Below are positions 11,992 through 24,391 of a DNA stretch of 64,000 bases, piece by piece. Position 1 is the first letter of the stretch. Every line of letters starts with the position of its first letter. Made by a program: the position numbers and the translations under genes. Below the pieces are notes generated by a model that was not told the origin of the DNA, searched no databases, and was given only the letters and a program-made list of their open reading frames with translations. The DNA comes from Plasmopara viticola. Its lineage: Eukaryota; Oomycota; Peronosporomycetes; Peronosporales; Peronosporaceae. Location of the stretch: positions 1,786,243 to 1,850,242 of the forward strand of contig MBPM02000006.1 in the NCBI GenBank assembly GCA_001695595.3, given 5' to 3'.

Positions 11992-12881
11992 GATGATACC
12001 AGATAAATATCTTTTGAGGGAAGCAATCGTGCAATTTTTACATTCGTAACTTCAACCTTTACTCGTAATGATGAGGGGTTTAATGCTACAATAAAAAGTC
12101 CGCGAACAAGACTAAACTCTAATAAGTTTTATTTCATACATTTACGCTCGCGCTTCGACGTACAAAACGTATTCGCAGAATCCTAAGAAGAATGCAATCA
12201 GTTTCCTTCTAATCAAGCGCTTGATTACACACCTTTACGTCATTAGGGACTTGATTACGCTTGCATGTGCTTGCCAGCCATAGAGTATGATCAGCGCTGG
12301 ACACATGCTGTCATCTCAGTGCCTTTCTGTATCTCAACTGTAACCCTATTGTATTGCTATCTGTATGCTTGTCCTCAAGAAGGCGGCAGAGAATGAAGAC
12401 CCGCTCCCGGGGTCGCTAGGAATTGCTTCCATGAACATTCAGCCGGCGGCTACACTGGATAAATTGGCGTTTCAAAACATAAGTCTGTCTGGGTCGAATG
12501 ACGCCTTACCTCTTGACAAGATCAAACAAATGTACGCTGCTGTACAGTGAGAGTTTAGTAGTTGCAACAAGAGCTGACATGACTGCTTGGCGTGTAAACA
12601 GATACTTTAATAACTGCTCATTAAGTGAGATTCCTGTTGCCGTCGTGGGTGGTGATTCTGTTACCGTCATGTACGATGTCTGGGGCAACTCTTGCAATTA
12701 ATGTAGTTGTGTCTTACAGGATTATTGTTTGGCTGCTGTAGTGACGTAGCTGGAGATACCATCACTAATGTGGACACCGAATTTCAGAGTCGAAACCTAA
12801 CTTTGCTGTGCGTGCAGTCATATCTTCGCGCTTTTTCTGGCTAATACTAAGGCTAATCTCTAATGTTACTTTTATATGTAG
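11992..12881. other. Upstream part of LRR gene, exon structure unresolved; 18-bp palindrome
   Basis: Fragments of the leucine-rich-repeat protein probably lie here, broken by short introns: an open stretch at 12365-12550 and a fragment around 12597-12655 reading NNCSLSEIPVAVVGGDSV. I could not connect them confidently. A perfect 18-bp palindrome TAATCAAGCGCTTGATTA is at 12210-12227, in the likely promoter region. Confidence 0.45.
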
Positions 12882-13603
12882 TGATTTATCCTTTAACGCG
12901 CTTACAGACTTTAATCTGATCGCGAATGCCACTCCAGTCCTCACAAATTTGTAAGTATAACGTTTTACTGCCCTTGTTCTTCAGTACGCCTTTTCACATG
13001 CTGAACGACTACAGATATCTGCATGGCAACTTGTTACAGATAGTCCCCACAGTGATTTTCAGTCTGTCCACACTTCAGTATCTGACGCTGGCTAACAATC
13101 CTATCAACGCATCTGGTCTTACAATGCAACAGCTAACATTTCTCTCGACTTTGCGTATTTTCACAATCGATGGCATGACCAACACAAGTGCATGCCCACC
13201 AGCTGCAGTGCAGAGTGCGCTGACTGATTATTTCACGTTTCGCATGGGAACTAGTGAGGCTACCACTTCGGTGAACAGTACCCTTATCGAACAGCCACTG
13301 ACGAGTCCACCCGTGACGACTGAGCTCGAGAAATCATCCACTTCATCCCACGAGATTTGGATCATACTTGGAGCGTCCTTAGGGGCTTCATTGCTTCTAT
13401 TGCTTCTTGGGATCAACTGGTGGTGCTATCGCTTACGAAGGGACGAACCACTAAAGCTAATGAACAGTACCACTCAAACGATTGGCATTGGGATGGGATA
13501 TTTGTCAATACATCCATACATGGGGCTACAAGACCCTTTTTCCAACGCCTCCAGTCAGACAACGTCTGACTTCGAGTTGCTAGCTTCTGTGGCAGACGGC
13601 TAA
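12882..13603 (+). CDS. Leucine-rich-repeat transmembrane protein, C-terminal exons, kinase domain absent
   Basis: The last two exons can be read: 12882-12950, a 64-bp intron 12951-13014 (GTAAGT ... ACAG), and 13015-13603. The join gives LRR units DLSFNALTDFNLI then YLHGNLLQIVPTVIF then LQYLTLANNPINASGL. A Thr/Ser-rich, probably glycosylated stalk (several NxT/S sites) follows. Then comes one membrane helix (IWIILGASLGASLLLLLLGI) and a short cytoplasmic tail ending ELLASVADG. In oomycetes this layout is common in LRR-TM-TKL receptor kinases, but here the frame stops ~70 residues after the membrane segment and I see no kinase motifs downstream. It is either a kinase-less LRR receptor or a truncated receptor kinase. 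The N-terminal exons upstream are unresolved. Confidence 0.65.
12951..13014 (+). other. Intron in LRR gene, 64 bp
   Basis: The donor GTAAGT at 12951 and acceptor ACAG at 13011-13014 restore the leucine codon TT|A and the continuous LRR reading TNL-YLHGN. Size and sites match the other introns in this window. Confidence 0.75.
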
Positions 13604-13849
13604 ATTGGACTCACTAGGCTTTCCTACGTGGCCGTACAACGTCTAAGTGCTCCAACAGAATGATTTTATACTTAGTTGGGGCTCTATTGCATCTGTGCAT
13701 GTCTTGAGCGATAGAAAGGACGTATCTGTGGTCGTACAACATCTCAGCATTCCAACAAGATTCTGATTATCTTAAAATATGGCGATGGGATATTCCTTTC
13801 TCATATAAACGCTTGACTTTGGACAAATGCATACACAGGAACACTTATT

Positions 13850-15020
13850 CGTAGCGCTACATCGTTTTGTGCCTTACCATAAGTAGAGGTCATGTGTAAC
13901 ACAATTGCGGGGAACATTCTTTAAAGGTAGGCTGTCACACGAGGCTTGGGTGGCAAGTGGGTCGAAGTCGGCGAAGGAGAGGAAAATTGTTGATTAAATC
14001 GAATTGAGAAGTGACTTTAAATGGATAGCTCTTACGGAATCTTGTCTTGCTATGGTGGCATTAAGCAATCTACTGCTAAGACTTTCATTCATTTTCATTT
14101 CTTCTGACTTCTTAGACATCTAAATTATTTCCAACCAATAAGGTCTCTTGACTCTAAAGGTGAGGGGAGATCCAGACTCTGCTTCTGGTCTAAAAATTGT
14201 TTCTGCATATTTCTACGGATAGTACTCATGCATATGTATCATGAGATTAATGTAATTATGTAGCGCAATAGCCTTTGCCGAAAAGCCTGCCGGTGACGAC
14301 AGCTACGTCTCATAACCTTTCTCCAAGACGATGCATTTTCAGAAGCTAGGGCTCAATTTTTCGACTGTAAATAGAGGTCGATGAGTCCGGATATTTGATT
14401 CAAAATCTACATGGGTTTTCTTCGTGACTTCCTTTATGATTCCACCAAGCCATCAAACATTGTACTGCAGATTTCGCTTTTACTTACGGGGCTACAACGA
14501 GTAGTTCCTCGCAGTCATCGGCCTACATGACCTATTTCACCTTTTGCCGACGCTCAGGGCTTTGCGATACGGCTTCAATAGTGAAGTGTGAAGCACTAAG
14601 TGTAGCTTCTATCCCTTCTAAAGCTTACTTCACGATCGGGAATGGGTTAAAGTATCTTGGCGCAATTTTTTCGGCTGGAAAAACCTTTGTGACGGTTATT
14701 TAAATTCTTGCCGTCCTAAAACACAAGACCGTTTTTGTCGTAATAGCACCTTAAGCGTTCTTGTGCTTTGATTATCGGGACCTGTGCGACCTTGAGTACA
14801 TTTTCTTGATGTAATATAAACTCTTGTGCTTATTCCTCAAACTTGTGATTTTTTTATCTGTTACCACATCATCCGGTATGTTAGGAACATATTCTGGATC
14901 CGCTTTGACCGGTTGCACTACAATCGTAAAGTATACGGGTCGATTATAGGCAATCTCAACCAAAGCTGACGTTATATTGCAATAGTGCATTGCTGAGTTG
15001 TACCCATGATTTCTATGCAA
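13850..15020 (-). mobile_element. Ty3/gypsy remnant: integrase C-terminus plus adjoining long terminal repeat
   Basis: The minus-strand frame at 14772-15020 contains ALVEIAYNRPVYFTI and EYVPNIPDDVV, a degraded form of the gypsy integrase C-terminal region (normally AEFAYN...). To its left, 13860-14700 is similar to 20150-20700 and 41400-42350. All three share a block like CGAGGCTTGGxxGGCGAGTGG followed by GAAGTCGGTGAAG, and a later GCCGGTGACGACA-type block. That fits a 3' LTR of a minus-strand element. Heavily mutated; ends not definable. Confidence 0.55.
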
Positions 15021-16019
15021 ATATTCAAAAAGATTCTCAATCTTGTTTTTGAATTTATGAAGCGGATAAGATGGATCATGACATCAATCTTAGCGGCAAT
15101 TGACTTGCTTATATACACCACTCGAGATCTGCGAGAAACAAGGAAGATTACGAAATAGAGCAATGTCAATGACATTGAGGCGGATGCACGTACCAATTTC
15201 GCAAGATAATGCAGCACAAGCAATACAATTTCTACCATTCGGAAATGTGCTGGTGTATTTGCTACATCGCTTACGTCCTATTGCCATCATTTTTGTCGTG
15301 CTAGACGATTGGAGAGATGCACGTTAATTGGCTTGAAACAAATTACCGTGTAAGGAGAGAACTTAAAGATGATAGTTTACTCGATAACCGCGCCATCTAA
15401 GTGAGAATCTTATAACCACTATTTTGTCGCAATAAATGGGAGCGTCACTTGTATAACTTGCGCCAATATTTGTATTGCATATGCGAGCCAAAAGAGACTA
15501 AAGTTAATGGTCATTCATGAAGCTTCTGCTACTGCAAATGAAAGAAATTAATCTATTCAATGATAAAAGCTTTTTTGGGGCAATTTTTATGGTCATAATA
15601 CGTTCTTCTGTTGACCCATCGAGTTAGCAACCAATTGTTACGACCACCAAAATTAGATCTATAATATCCCGCCCTTAATTCTCCGGATACCAAGTACTAG
15701 ATGTTCCAAACTTTCCCGGTAAAACGATCCCGTCGTTGATGTCTATCATGCAATTCGGTGTACAGAATTTAAGCTGTTCAAAACAGCTTGCAAGACCGAC
15801 TGAAAGCGAATTAAAATCTTAAAATCTTGGCTACGATCAGAACAAAGATAATGTATGCAAGAAATAGAAATCGACAGTATTTCATCAAGAAGCCAAAAAG
15901 GAAAATGATGTGTCAAAGTACTCGTTGCAAAATGGCATTTCGTTGTACCAAACCGGTGAAGATGAGAATCCACGACTGTATATACCGACGACAATGATTT
16001 GAAAAACCACGTCATCCAT
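15021..16019. other. Unassigned decayed sequence
   Basis: Short frames on both strands (for example 15746-16048 minus) have no recognisable similarity. It lies between two gypsy fragments and is probably more of the same debris. Confidence 0.4.
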
Positions 16020-16640
16020 AAAAATGCGATTTTGTATCGGCAGACCATTTAGGATCAAGACGTATCGGCCGTGCGTCAAAAGTACCACTGGCCTAAATTG
16101 GTGAGACACATTCAGGGCGATGTCAACACTTGCGAAATGTGTCAGTGCAAACAAAACTACGCAGACTAAGCCCGGGTGTTTCAAGAGGCCGTTGGGTTGA
16201 TAGTTTAATGGACTTCAACGTGTTTATATAAGGACCAAAATTGATTTCAATACCGTCATGGTAAATTTTATTTACTTAGCAAAAAGGGCAATTTCAGTTG
16301 CTACGATACTACAGAAATTGCAAAGGACTTCAAGAAGAAATGCATGAAGAACCATTGTATTTGACCAAGATACCAAGTTCACATCTTGATTATGGCGAGC
16401 AATCGTGTCTGCTGCAGGAATGCAGCACAAGTTGGCTTCGGCGTTTAAACCACAAACGAGCGGACAAACGGAAAGAGCTAATCGTTTATGCGGAGTTCAC
16501 ATCTGGCGTCGTCAACCCAACACAAAACAAGTGGGACGACTTCTTGCATTAAATTTACTTGAACAAAGGCTGAAATTGAGCAAGCTTATTGAATCGTCAA
16601 GCTGCACTTCGGCTTGTAGTATTTGCGTCAATTAAATTCA
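16020..16640 (+). pseudogene. Ty3/gypsy integrase fragment, multiply frameshifted
   Basis: Read across frames on the plus strand, the order of a gypsy integrase is kept. The zinc-binding H2C2 remnant is QKYHWPKLVRHIQGDVNTCEMCQ (in two parts around 16074-16145). A degraded catalytic start follows (SMDFNV near 16208). Then comes the stretch near 16400-16560 reading QTSGQTERANRL and VNPTQNKWDDFLH, which corresponds to the conserved PQTDGQTER block. Several frameshifts and stops make it non-functional. Its orientation is opposite to the neighbouring gypsy fragments, so it is a separate insertion. Confidence 0.75.
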
Positions 16641-17190
16641 GAAAAATATTTTTGTGATCCTTTCAGCACACGCATGATTGTACGTAGCTCTTGCTCACGA
16701 ACTGGGTACTTCAGCTCGACTGGCTTCATCTTTCGAACAGTTAAAGCAATCGCACACTAAGAACAGGTGAAAGCGTCAAGCGACGCTAGAGTTTGGTAAA
16801 CCAGCGAAGTTAATTATTCGGGAGCTCGATCGCTTCTTGAGGATGTCTCTTTCTAATTACTGTGATGAACTGGTCCTACCAGTTACCTAAAGATCAAGCA
16901 GAGCCTCAAGACATGGACCGTAGTGCCTAAGAAGCAATCCAACTGCTTCTTTATCTTCGGCACAGGCGACTCTGCGATAATCATAGCCTTTTCAGGGCTT
17001 ATTCGGACGCCTTTTCGTCCGACTGAATCTGCTAGGCATGTGATTCCAACTACACAAAGCGAACACTTTGACAGCTCGATTTACAGTAGCTATTTATTAC
17101 ACCGTTTGAGTACCAGGTCTTAAGTCGTAACGTGGTCTGCGACATCTTGAAATTCCGTAAGCCCGTAGATATCGTCAAATTAGATTCCCA

Positions 17191-18560
17191 TCACTTCACA
17201 CAAGTCTCGAAACACTTTCTGCAAAATTTGATTGGCGTACTCGGGCTCTCGCTAAGTCCTAAGAGAGCGACTAGATACTTAAAGGGACCATTCTGGACCG
17301 AAACCCCGGTGAATGTAATATTCCATTTACTTAATTTAACCTGATTGTTATCTGAAAAAAGATCCCTGCTTAAAAACCAATGACTTTCGGTTATGGTGTC
17401 AGACGTGTCTTCCTTGCACGACCTCGGCATTGCTGGCAAAATCGTCGCTGGATTTAGCTGACAAAAATGTGCACAATGTACCAACCTAAAGGCTTCTTGA
17501 CACAAATGGTGAGTGTCAAAAAACACAGACTGATTAGTTATGTAAGAACCTGCTTGAACTATCTCTTCGGTCCATTTCTTGGGTTTCCCTGCGCTGTCCA
17601 GGACTTTGGCCCCTTGTTCGACAAATATTGGTTTATACCAGGCTTGGGCAAAAATTTGTGTTAAATTCTTTCCCGTGCTCGATTGTCTCGCTTGAAGCTC
17701 TGTGCGAAATTCTCTGTCCACATACTTGCGTAGTGATATATACGCCGAATTGTACTTAAGCTATCCCTATCCTTGATTTTTGAAGCACTCGACCCTTTCG
17801 TAATATATTCCGGATTGGTGACGAAGCCAGCTTTGATGTATTTTTCGTGACACAACATTTTCGGGAATCGGTGAAAAAAATAGCGGCGCCATTTCTTGAT
17901 GGCTATGGTGGGTCAATGTGGGCCATGGTGGTCTTGGTGCCGTTAGTGAATTAAATTTTGCTTCTGTGACTTATGCGAGCCTTGCGTTCTCCATCAGCCC
18001 GTCTGGACGGACATTGACTTTGCGGCTTAGCTGAATTGCCACGTGGTACTTCGTGTGCTACAAGATGTCATGGGTCGTGTAGTCAAGCTGATATCTGATA
18101 GTTGCCACGAAGCCATTTATGCCGATAATAACATTTTAATTCCCAGGAACAGGCATGACTTGGAACGATACCGATGATAAAAGAAAATGACATATCTAAA
18201 ATTCATGTGCACAGCTCCTCGAAGGCGGTGACCAACCTGGTCGTAGCCAGTTTCGACTTGTATCATCTCACCTGTTGTACCCGTTGTGCAAGTCTTCGGG
18301 TACACTTTAAAGACTACACCAAGTCTGCGGAGACATGTTCAAGACTACATTCAGTGTCGATGAAGAAGGTGACGGATCTCTCTTGACAAACACCCTTAAA
18401 ACTTAAGCTTCTGCTGTGTAGTTAGCATATGTCATGCCCCCAATAAAACGGTTTGCTTCCGTACGATTAGTAGCGACACAATGCGAAGATATTTGGTCGA
18501 CAACACCACAATTGGTGCATGTTGTTGTTATAGTCTAGTCGTCGTGCTTGTCCTTCCTTC
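17191..18560 (-). pseudogene. Ty3/gypsy polyprotein remnant (reverse transcriptase and a Gag zinc-knuckle relic)
   Basis: The frame at 17191-17721 preserves the gypsy RT layout: EAFRLVHCAHFCQLNPATILPAMP, then SHWFLSRDLFSDNNQVKLS (DLxSGYxQV equivalent), then FTGVSVQNGPFKYLVALLGLSESPST (the PFGLxNAPxTF equivalent). The catalytic motifs are degraded. Further right, near 18480-18545 on the same strand, CTNCGVVDQISSHC looks like a CCHC zinc knuckle that has lost its spacing, consistent with Gag lying 5' of Pol. The frame is interrupted in between. Confidence 0.6.
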
Positions 18561-20149
18561 ATTTAAAACGCTTTGATTTTTTAAGGCTGTGGCTAGTTCG
18601 CATGGCCCAATTCCATGGGCACGGTCTTGAACGCCTCGACTGATACACAGTGTAATCTACCCGAGTTATGGGCAAGCTTAGAGAGAAAGGCAAATTTAAT
18701 GACCTTCTGGAGTTTTCTCGGACTAGTTTCCTCCATCTTCCTCAAAGTGTCTTGTCGTAATGTTTTCGTAAGAAAAGCGCGTTTCCAATACATTTTCTTA
18801 AATTCAGTTTTAGGCATCAAGTCCTAATATTAGAGATGAAATTGCAATACTTTTGCTTTGTTTCAGGTGAATCACCTGGTCCCAAAGACCATACTCGAAA
18901 TTCTTAGGTCTGTAGCGTGAACGCAGTTGATGTTTAAACAGTGCTTAGATCTTGTGCAAGTTCATGCGCTCGCAGTCAATTATTGCGGATTTGCCTATAT
19001 TACTTAAAATAAGCGTCACAAAGTCTGACGACACTGTTCTTCAAGTGTTACGTATTGGCGTAGTAATGTTTTGTTGCGAGGATCCATAATTTATTATGTA
19101 TTCGCCTAACTAAATTTCATATACAAGAGGATCTTTCTTCGTCTGCTTGTTTTCTAATGCGACGAGATAATCGTAGCACTCACTAGCCTTCTGCATCTTG
19201 CTCTAATATTGCTGGTGAGATACAGCATTAGGCGCTACATGGACAGTGTGTCTTGTCCCGTTGCTGCAGAAGCAGTTGAAGTAGCCTGACCCGTTGAATG
19301 CGCTCGACCATTGCTACTTTCCGCACCATGCGGCGTCGGCGCTCGTGAACTCAAGCGCAGCGTTGACCGCAAAGTGTCATTGCCGTCGAGAGTGCTTATT
19401 CTGCTCTGTTGACGAAGTGTCAGGTTCGGAGATGGGTGCTCAGCCGTACGGCCACTTTGTCGGGCGAACATCTCGGCGCTCTTTGTACAATTTACCAGAC
19501 ATCAATAGAACTTCGAGAATCAAAACGAAACTGATTGCATAAAGCTTAAGGTCTGCACTTCTCTGTACAGATAGATAAATCACCCTCCAAAGCTCTTAAG
19601 CTTTCAGTGGTACCGTACATTAAGTACCTGTCGCCGGAGTCATAACGACCCGAGATATCGTTTCGGTTTAGCTAAACTCTCTTTCTTACCGTTGTTGACC
19701 TCAAGTCCTTTCCATGCTTGTCGATCTCCTTGTTACGGCTCATTAGAAAAACATTGATGTATAGAAGCGGGCTCACAAGTCTTACATGTTCTCATACAAC
19801 GAAGGTGAACAAAAGAGCACAGTAGTAATGAATGTAGATCAAGTAAAACCAAGTAAGTAAGTATCTGAAAGTTAATATCGGTGACACTAGCAGTGGAACA
19901 GGTATTCACCAAAAAGCAGAAGCACTAAGCCACAAATTAAATCAAGACATTCCAGCTGTTTGAAACACACTAGCGTGCAGCCACACTAACCAACCACTTA
20001 ACATCAACTTCGTGCCGGGAAGACTAAATTCTAGTAATCTGGTACTTTCCACTATGTAACTCGAGTCAAAAATTATAGAATATCTCACTTCTCACTATGT
20101 GACCATGAGAATTCTTGTCTTGAACTCATGAATTTGAATCGACAAGTGC
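18561..20149. other. Probable remaining Gag/LTR debris
   Basis: The minus-strand frame at 19235-19471 is Ser/Thr/Arg-rich and low in complexity, and may be part of a gag gene. Nothing else can be assigned. Confidence 0.35.
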
Positions 20150-20700
20150 ATATATGTAACACAGTGGCAGAAGAAGCTTTTTAAAGGTCAATTTTCGAAC
20201 GAGGCTTGGACGGCGAGTGGAGCGAAGTCGGTGAAGAAGTTGAGGTGTGAGCTGCTTAAAGCAAATTGCAAAGTGATAATTTACAAAGAGCTCTTGAAGA
20301 TTTTTGCACTACTACAGCCTAGCTTGTGGCTCTAATCCATGTGCTGCTACCATCCTAAAGGCTATCTTTCTCCATTACATCAACGTCATCTAGATTATTT
20401 TCAACAAATAGGGCCCCTTGCCTCCTAGTGATTATGTGACATCTTAGCCCTACTTCTATGTATTAACGCATGCTTATCTTTCCATTTTCATGGCACAACG
20501 GGCATTGTTGGCAAACTGCCGGGGACAACGATTACGTCACATGAACTGTTCTTGATTCAATGACGTATCCTGGTTTGTAAGACGTAAGAAAATCTTCTAA
20601 ATCAAAATATTTATTCGTGTAATTCCCAAACTGATCAGGTGCAGAGTCTATTTAGGCTCGAAACTTGCAATTTTTAGAATTTATCTGTTTCGGACATTAA
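20150..20700. repeat. Diverged copy of the gypsy LTR-like repeat
   Basis: This shares blocks in the same order with 13860-14400 and 41400-41950: the ...ACGAGGCTTGGACGGCGAGTGG... segment, the GAGCTCTTxxxGATTTTT segment, TAGATTATTTTCAACxAATAxGG, and GCCGGGGACAACGATTACGTC. No coding sequence is attached to it, so it may be a solo LTR. Boundaries are approximate. Confidence 0.5.
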
Positions 20701-22778
20701 AAGGTTGGAAGTCAACGTCCGATAGGATGATCTTTAGTCAATGGTTAGAAAGTTGCCACAAACTAGACGACTTCGCTGCATCGAAATTACCAAAATTTGA
20801 ATACGACGTTAAGACCCAAAGCAGTTTACTAAGGGACCAAACTCAGGGCCTTACATAAATCTGGATACATTAAAAAGCAATGACGCGATCCAAAATAGCC
20901 TGACACGACAGCTGCGTCGCTCTACACAATTCTTACGATAGTTGCTATACTTGTCTACAACAAAAGGTTTGATACAGAAACTACTGGTCGAGATGATGCA
21001 CGCTGAAATGATTCCTCGTAGGCGACGCGGAAACGTTTTGCAGAATTTTACAATATAACTCTAGGAGCCACTCTTTGTTCATACATCTCGTCGAATACAT
21101 AGAAGCTGTCAGCTTGAGCATAGCAGCTCGTAATGTACGTTTAAAAGTATTACAGGATCGTCATGCATACTCAACTTTTTAAGAATCCCATTATCGCACA
21201 GCAAATTTGACTTTAAAATCGAAACTCTGTAAACTAATAAAATGTAGTACGCAATCGGTTTAAATACCGGTGAGAAAATTTAGCGGTATGGAATGCATTG
21301 TACACCATGCTTTTTGTATATATAGTGGGAGCAACGGTATACACCGTAAATGCGGTCGAGTGCGCGAGTGTGGCTCTCACATGGGTTCACTTGCGTTATG
21401 CATAAATGACAAGCTTGATCGCGACCTAGCTTATGCATCCTCTCGCCGAGATTTAAAGTGTAATGGAATATTTCAGACCATCAAGGTAAGCTCAAGCGTC
21501 TGTGTTAAAGTTCCAATCTAATTGACTTCATTAGAAACTGCTTATCGATAAAATGGCAGACTATGTTGCTGCTGAAAAGGCTGCAAAAAATACTATACAT
21601 AGTCTCCAGCAAAGAGGTATGGATCCTTGCAATAGCTAGTCCAGCATCTTGTGCGTACAGCGGCTGCCAAGTTGGGTGTTTGGCGTAGAGTATACCTGGA
21701 AAGCATCAACGCGACTTTGAGCTTAAGAGCAGGTTGCGTCGCTGCGTCGCATAGTGTCTTGCAAAAGATCGGCGTCTGGTCGCCAGAGTGCAGTGTAGAC
21801 AAGGACGGCATTGGCGCAATCTTTTTGTTTTTTGAGCTTAACTAGTGCAGTATGAGTTGCTCTCACGTTTGGTTGAATCGACCATCAAAGCAATGCATTT
21901 TCAGTTGTTAAGTCGCTCAAAATTTTCTTACTTTTACTAATTCTTCGCGAAGCAAAGATTTGATTATAATACATCCGGATTCTTCCAGCTTTCTGTGAGG
22001 CTAATACATTTGTTCGACTAGATAAAGGTGTGAGTAGTATCTACCAATCCATTAGTGCCGCGCTTTCATCGTCACAAAGAATCGTACTCATCATGGTTTC
22101 TTTTATATTCGTTTCTGATACGGCGACAAGACCAGAAGTTTTCACCCAGATACCCCTATTCCAAAAGGAACTCTGGCTTTTGTCACCTGTAAGTTTGCTG
22201 TTCTTTTCCATGAAGGTGTTGTTGACCCCAATATCGCTGCATGGATTAGACAGAATAATGTACAATAATGTATAGCTTTTAGTCGAGACATAATCTCAAG
22301 AAGACTTACTTTCCTGCCTACCGCTGGCCTAGATCATCAACTGTCACGTTACACTTTAAATTTGAACAGCTTCAGAAGTTACAGTAAATCTGATGCGTTC
22401 TTGTCATGATTAAAAAGCTAATCCATGTTTCAGATTCGGTGTTATAGACGACACTACGCGTGAGCTACTGTATAGAACTTTATCGGAGCAGATGCTCTGC
22501 ACAGCAGTTGTCATCATGTGGTGCTCCGTACATTCAGTATTGATTAGTAGACCTCTGCTACTTGCTCGCGCTTAGTGTTCACGAAAAGCCGCTTCTTATT
22601 TTGATTCCTGTTTTCAGTATTGGCACGTCGGGCTGTCACCGTGTGCATTGTTGCCATAAAAGAGCCATTAATTGCATCGACTTTGTTAGAACAAACCTCA
22701 ATCAAAATTCTGCGACCCAGGGGCTGAGACGCAAAGTGCGATGTTATACAGTTTTTCGAGCTAGCTCGTACATTTCGA
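20701..22778. other. Unassigned intergenic sequence
   Basis: No supported gene. A minus-strand frame at 21593-21811 and short plus-strand frames have no recognisable family. Confidence 0.4.
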
Positions 22779-22795
22779 TCACTTCACAATTTCAC
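22779..22795 (+). promoter_or_regulatory. Oomycete initiator/flanking promoter element upstream of transporter
   Basis: TCACTTCACAATTTCAC matches the oomycete core promoter pattern (initiator TCAxTYY followed by the flanking CAWTTT element). It lies about 60-75 nt before the transporter ATG at 22856, a typical 5' UTR length, and supports that start over any upstream extension of the open frame. Confidence 0.7.
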
Positions 22796-22855
22796 TCCTC
22801 GCCGACAAGCAGTGCTATTGCATCGTATCTTTCGTCCAACTTTCTGCTTGATAAG

Positions 22856-24391
22856 ATGCCGACTGCTAATGCCAAATCTGCATTTTTTACCATGGAGGAT
22901 GCCAAGGCATCATTCAATCTCTTTTGCTGCGTCTGCGGTATCGGATCGTTGGCCATGCCTTCCAACTTTGCCCGCGCCGGTCCATTTTACGCATCGATCG
23001 CGCTATCCTTCATGATTTTCGCCAATACGTACGCCACGCTCAAGTTGTCCAAGGTAATGCTGGTGTCGCCTACGTCGGTGAGGACGTATGGTGATCTGGG
23101 CGAGTGGGCTCTTGGCAAGTGGGGTCGCTACCTTACAGTGATCTCTCAGATGGGCGTGTGTCTCCTGGTGCCATGCGCGTTCTTAATTCTAGGGAGCACT
23201 CTCTTGAACGTGCTGTTTCCTGACTCGTTCAGCCAGATCTTCTGGATCATGTTCATGGCGACCATGGTTGTGCCAATGTGCCTAATTCCAACGCTGAAGG
23301 AGAGTTCTGGCATGGCGTTTGCTGGCTGCATGGGTACCATCATCGCCGATATTATTGCTGTTATTGTGCTGCAATGGAACATGCGCGGCCACGGTCCAAT
23401 TCCAACGCCCAATATCTCTCTCCACCAGATATTAACATGCTTTGGCAACCTTGCTCTTGCGTACGGTGCTGCAATTGTTGTGCCTGACTTGCAGCGCGAG
23501 CACTCCCAACCACAACGCATGCCACGCGTGGTGGTAATCACAATCCTGTTCATTTCAGGCTTCTTTGTCACCATCGGGTTGGTCGGCTACACGGCTGCTG
23601 GCTGCCAATTATCGGGTAACATATTATACTCCATCGTAAGCACATCGAAGCCTCTTGGTCTAGCTCCGTTGGGCTTCACTGCTGACCGTGGTGCTGTGGT
23701 GATGGCATACCTCTTCATGCAAATGCACATTTCGGTTGCTTTTTCAACGCTGATGATGCCTCCATTCTTTATGGCAGAACGTCTGGTCCTGGGCATGCAC
23801 AAAAGTCCGACAGTTGTGCGATTTAACGGCGAGGCAGACCAGGCAAGCGTGGACCATGACATGGCCCTTCAAGAGAAGCACTCATACATGATGAGCTCGA
23901 CCCCTTTAGAAATAAGTAATCACCAAGTGTCTGCCTCAGCCATGGTCGAAAAGGAGGAGGGCCGTATGTCACATCTGCGCGTCGCTTTGGAATTTGGCCA
24001 AGAGATAACCCAAGAGGAGTTGAACGCGCCATACCGTGCAAACCCGCTCCGATACATCGCTCTTCGCATTTGCATCATCGTAATCTTGGTGCTCGTGGCT
24101 GTGTTCGCGCGTGAGCGTTTCCTCGACCTCCAAGACTTCACTGGTGCCACGGCTCACACTACGAGCTGCTTGGTGATGCCCATGATCATCTACATGCGAG
24201 TTTGCTGGAAGAAAATGTCGATCGTCGACAAGAGCGCATCAATTATTGTTATTGCAGGATGTGGATTATCAGGCCTCTACGTGATGATCCACGCCGGCGA
24301 ACACCTGGTCTCCCCCATAAGCAACGACACCATGTTTCCTTACTGCGAGGAAGAATTCATGGACGATCCGTACTATATCCGTGCCGTCTAG
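22856..24391 (+). CDS. Amino acid/auxin permease-family (AAAP) transporter
   Basis: Single-exon CDS of 511 codons. The frame is open to ~22562, but that extension has no ATG before 22856 and contains the predicted transcription start, so it starts at MPTANAKSAFFTMED. The family signature begins at once: SFNLFCCVCGIGSLAMPSNFARAGP is the first membrane segment with the GxGxLxxP-type unwound helix of AAAP proteins. About 11 hydrophobic segments can be counted. A hydrophilic loop (about residues 318-385) precedes the last three helices. The product should be a proton- or sodium-coupled amino acid carrier of the plasma or vacuolar membrane; the substrate cannot be told. The codon use is noticeably richer in GC than the flanking sequence, as for the other real genes here. 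Confidence 0.9.
   Translation: MPTANAKSAFFTMEDAKASFNLFCCVCGIGSLAMPSNFARAGPFYASIALSFMIFANTYATLKLSKVMLVSPTSVRTYGDLGEWALGKWGRYLTVISQMGVCLLVPCAFLILGSTLLNVLFPDSFSQIFWIMFMATMVVPMCLIPTLKESSGMAFAGCMGTIIADIIAVIVLQWNMRGHGPIPTPNISLHQILTCFGNLALAYGAAIVVPDLQREHSQPQRMPRVVVITILFISGFFVTIGLVGYTAAGCQLSGNILYSIVSTSKPLGLAPLGFTADRGAVVMAYLFMQMHISVAFSTLMMPPFFMAERLVLGMHKSPTVVRFNGEADQASVDHDMALQEKHSYMMSSTPLEISNHQVSASAMVEKEEGRMSHLRVALEFGQEITQEELNAPYRANPLRYIALRICIIVILVLVAVFARERFLDLQDFTGATAHTTSCLVMPMIIYMRVCWKKMSIVDKSASIIVIAGCGLSGLYVMIHAGEHLVSPISNDTMFPYCEEEFMDDPYYIRAV

Noticed and set aside
22562..22855. 98-residue N-terminal extension of the transporter
   Set aside because: It would need a TTG start, and the oomycete initiator-like element at 22779 lies inside it.
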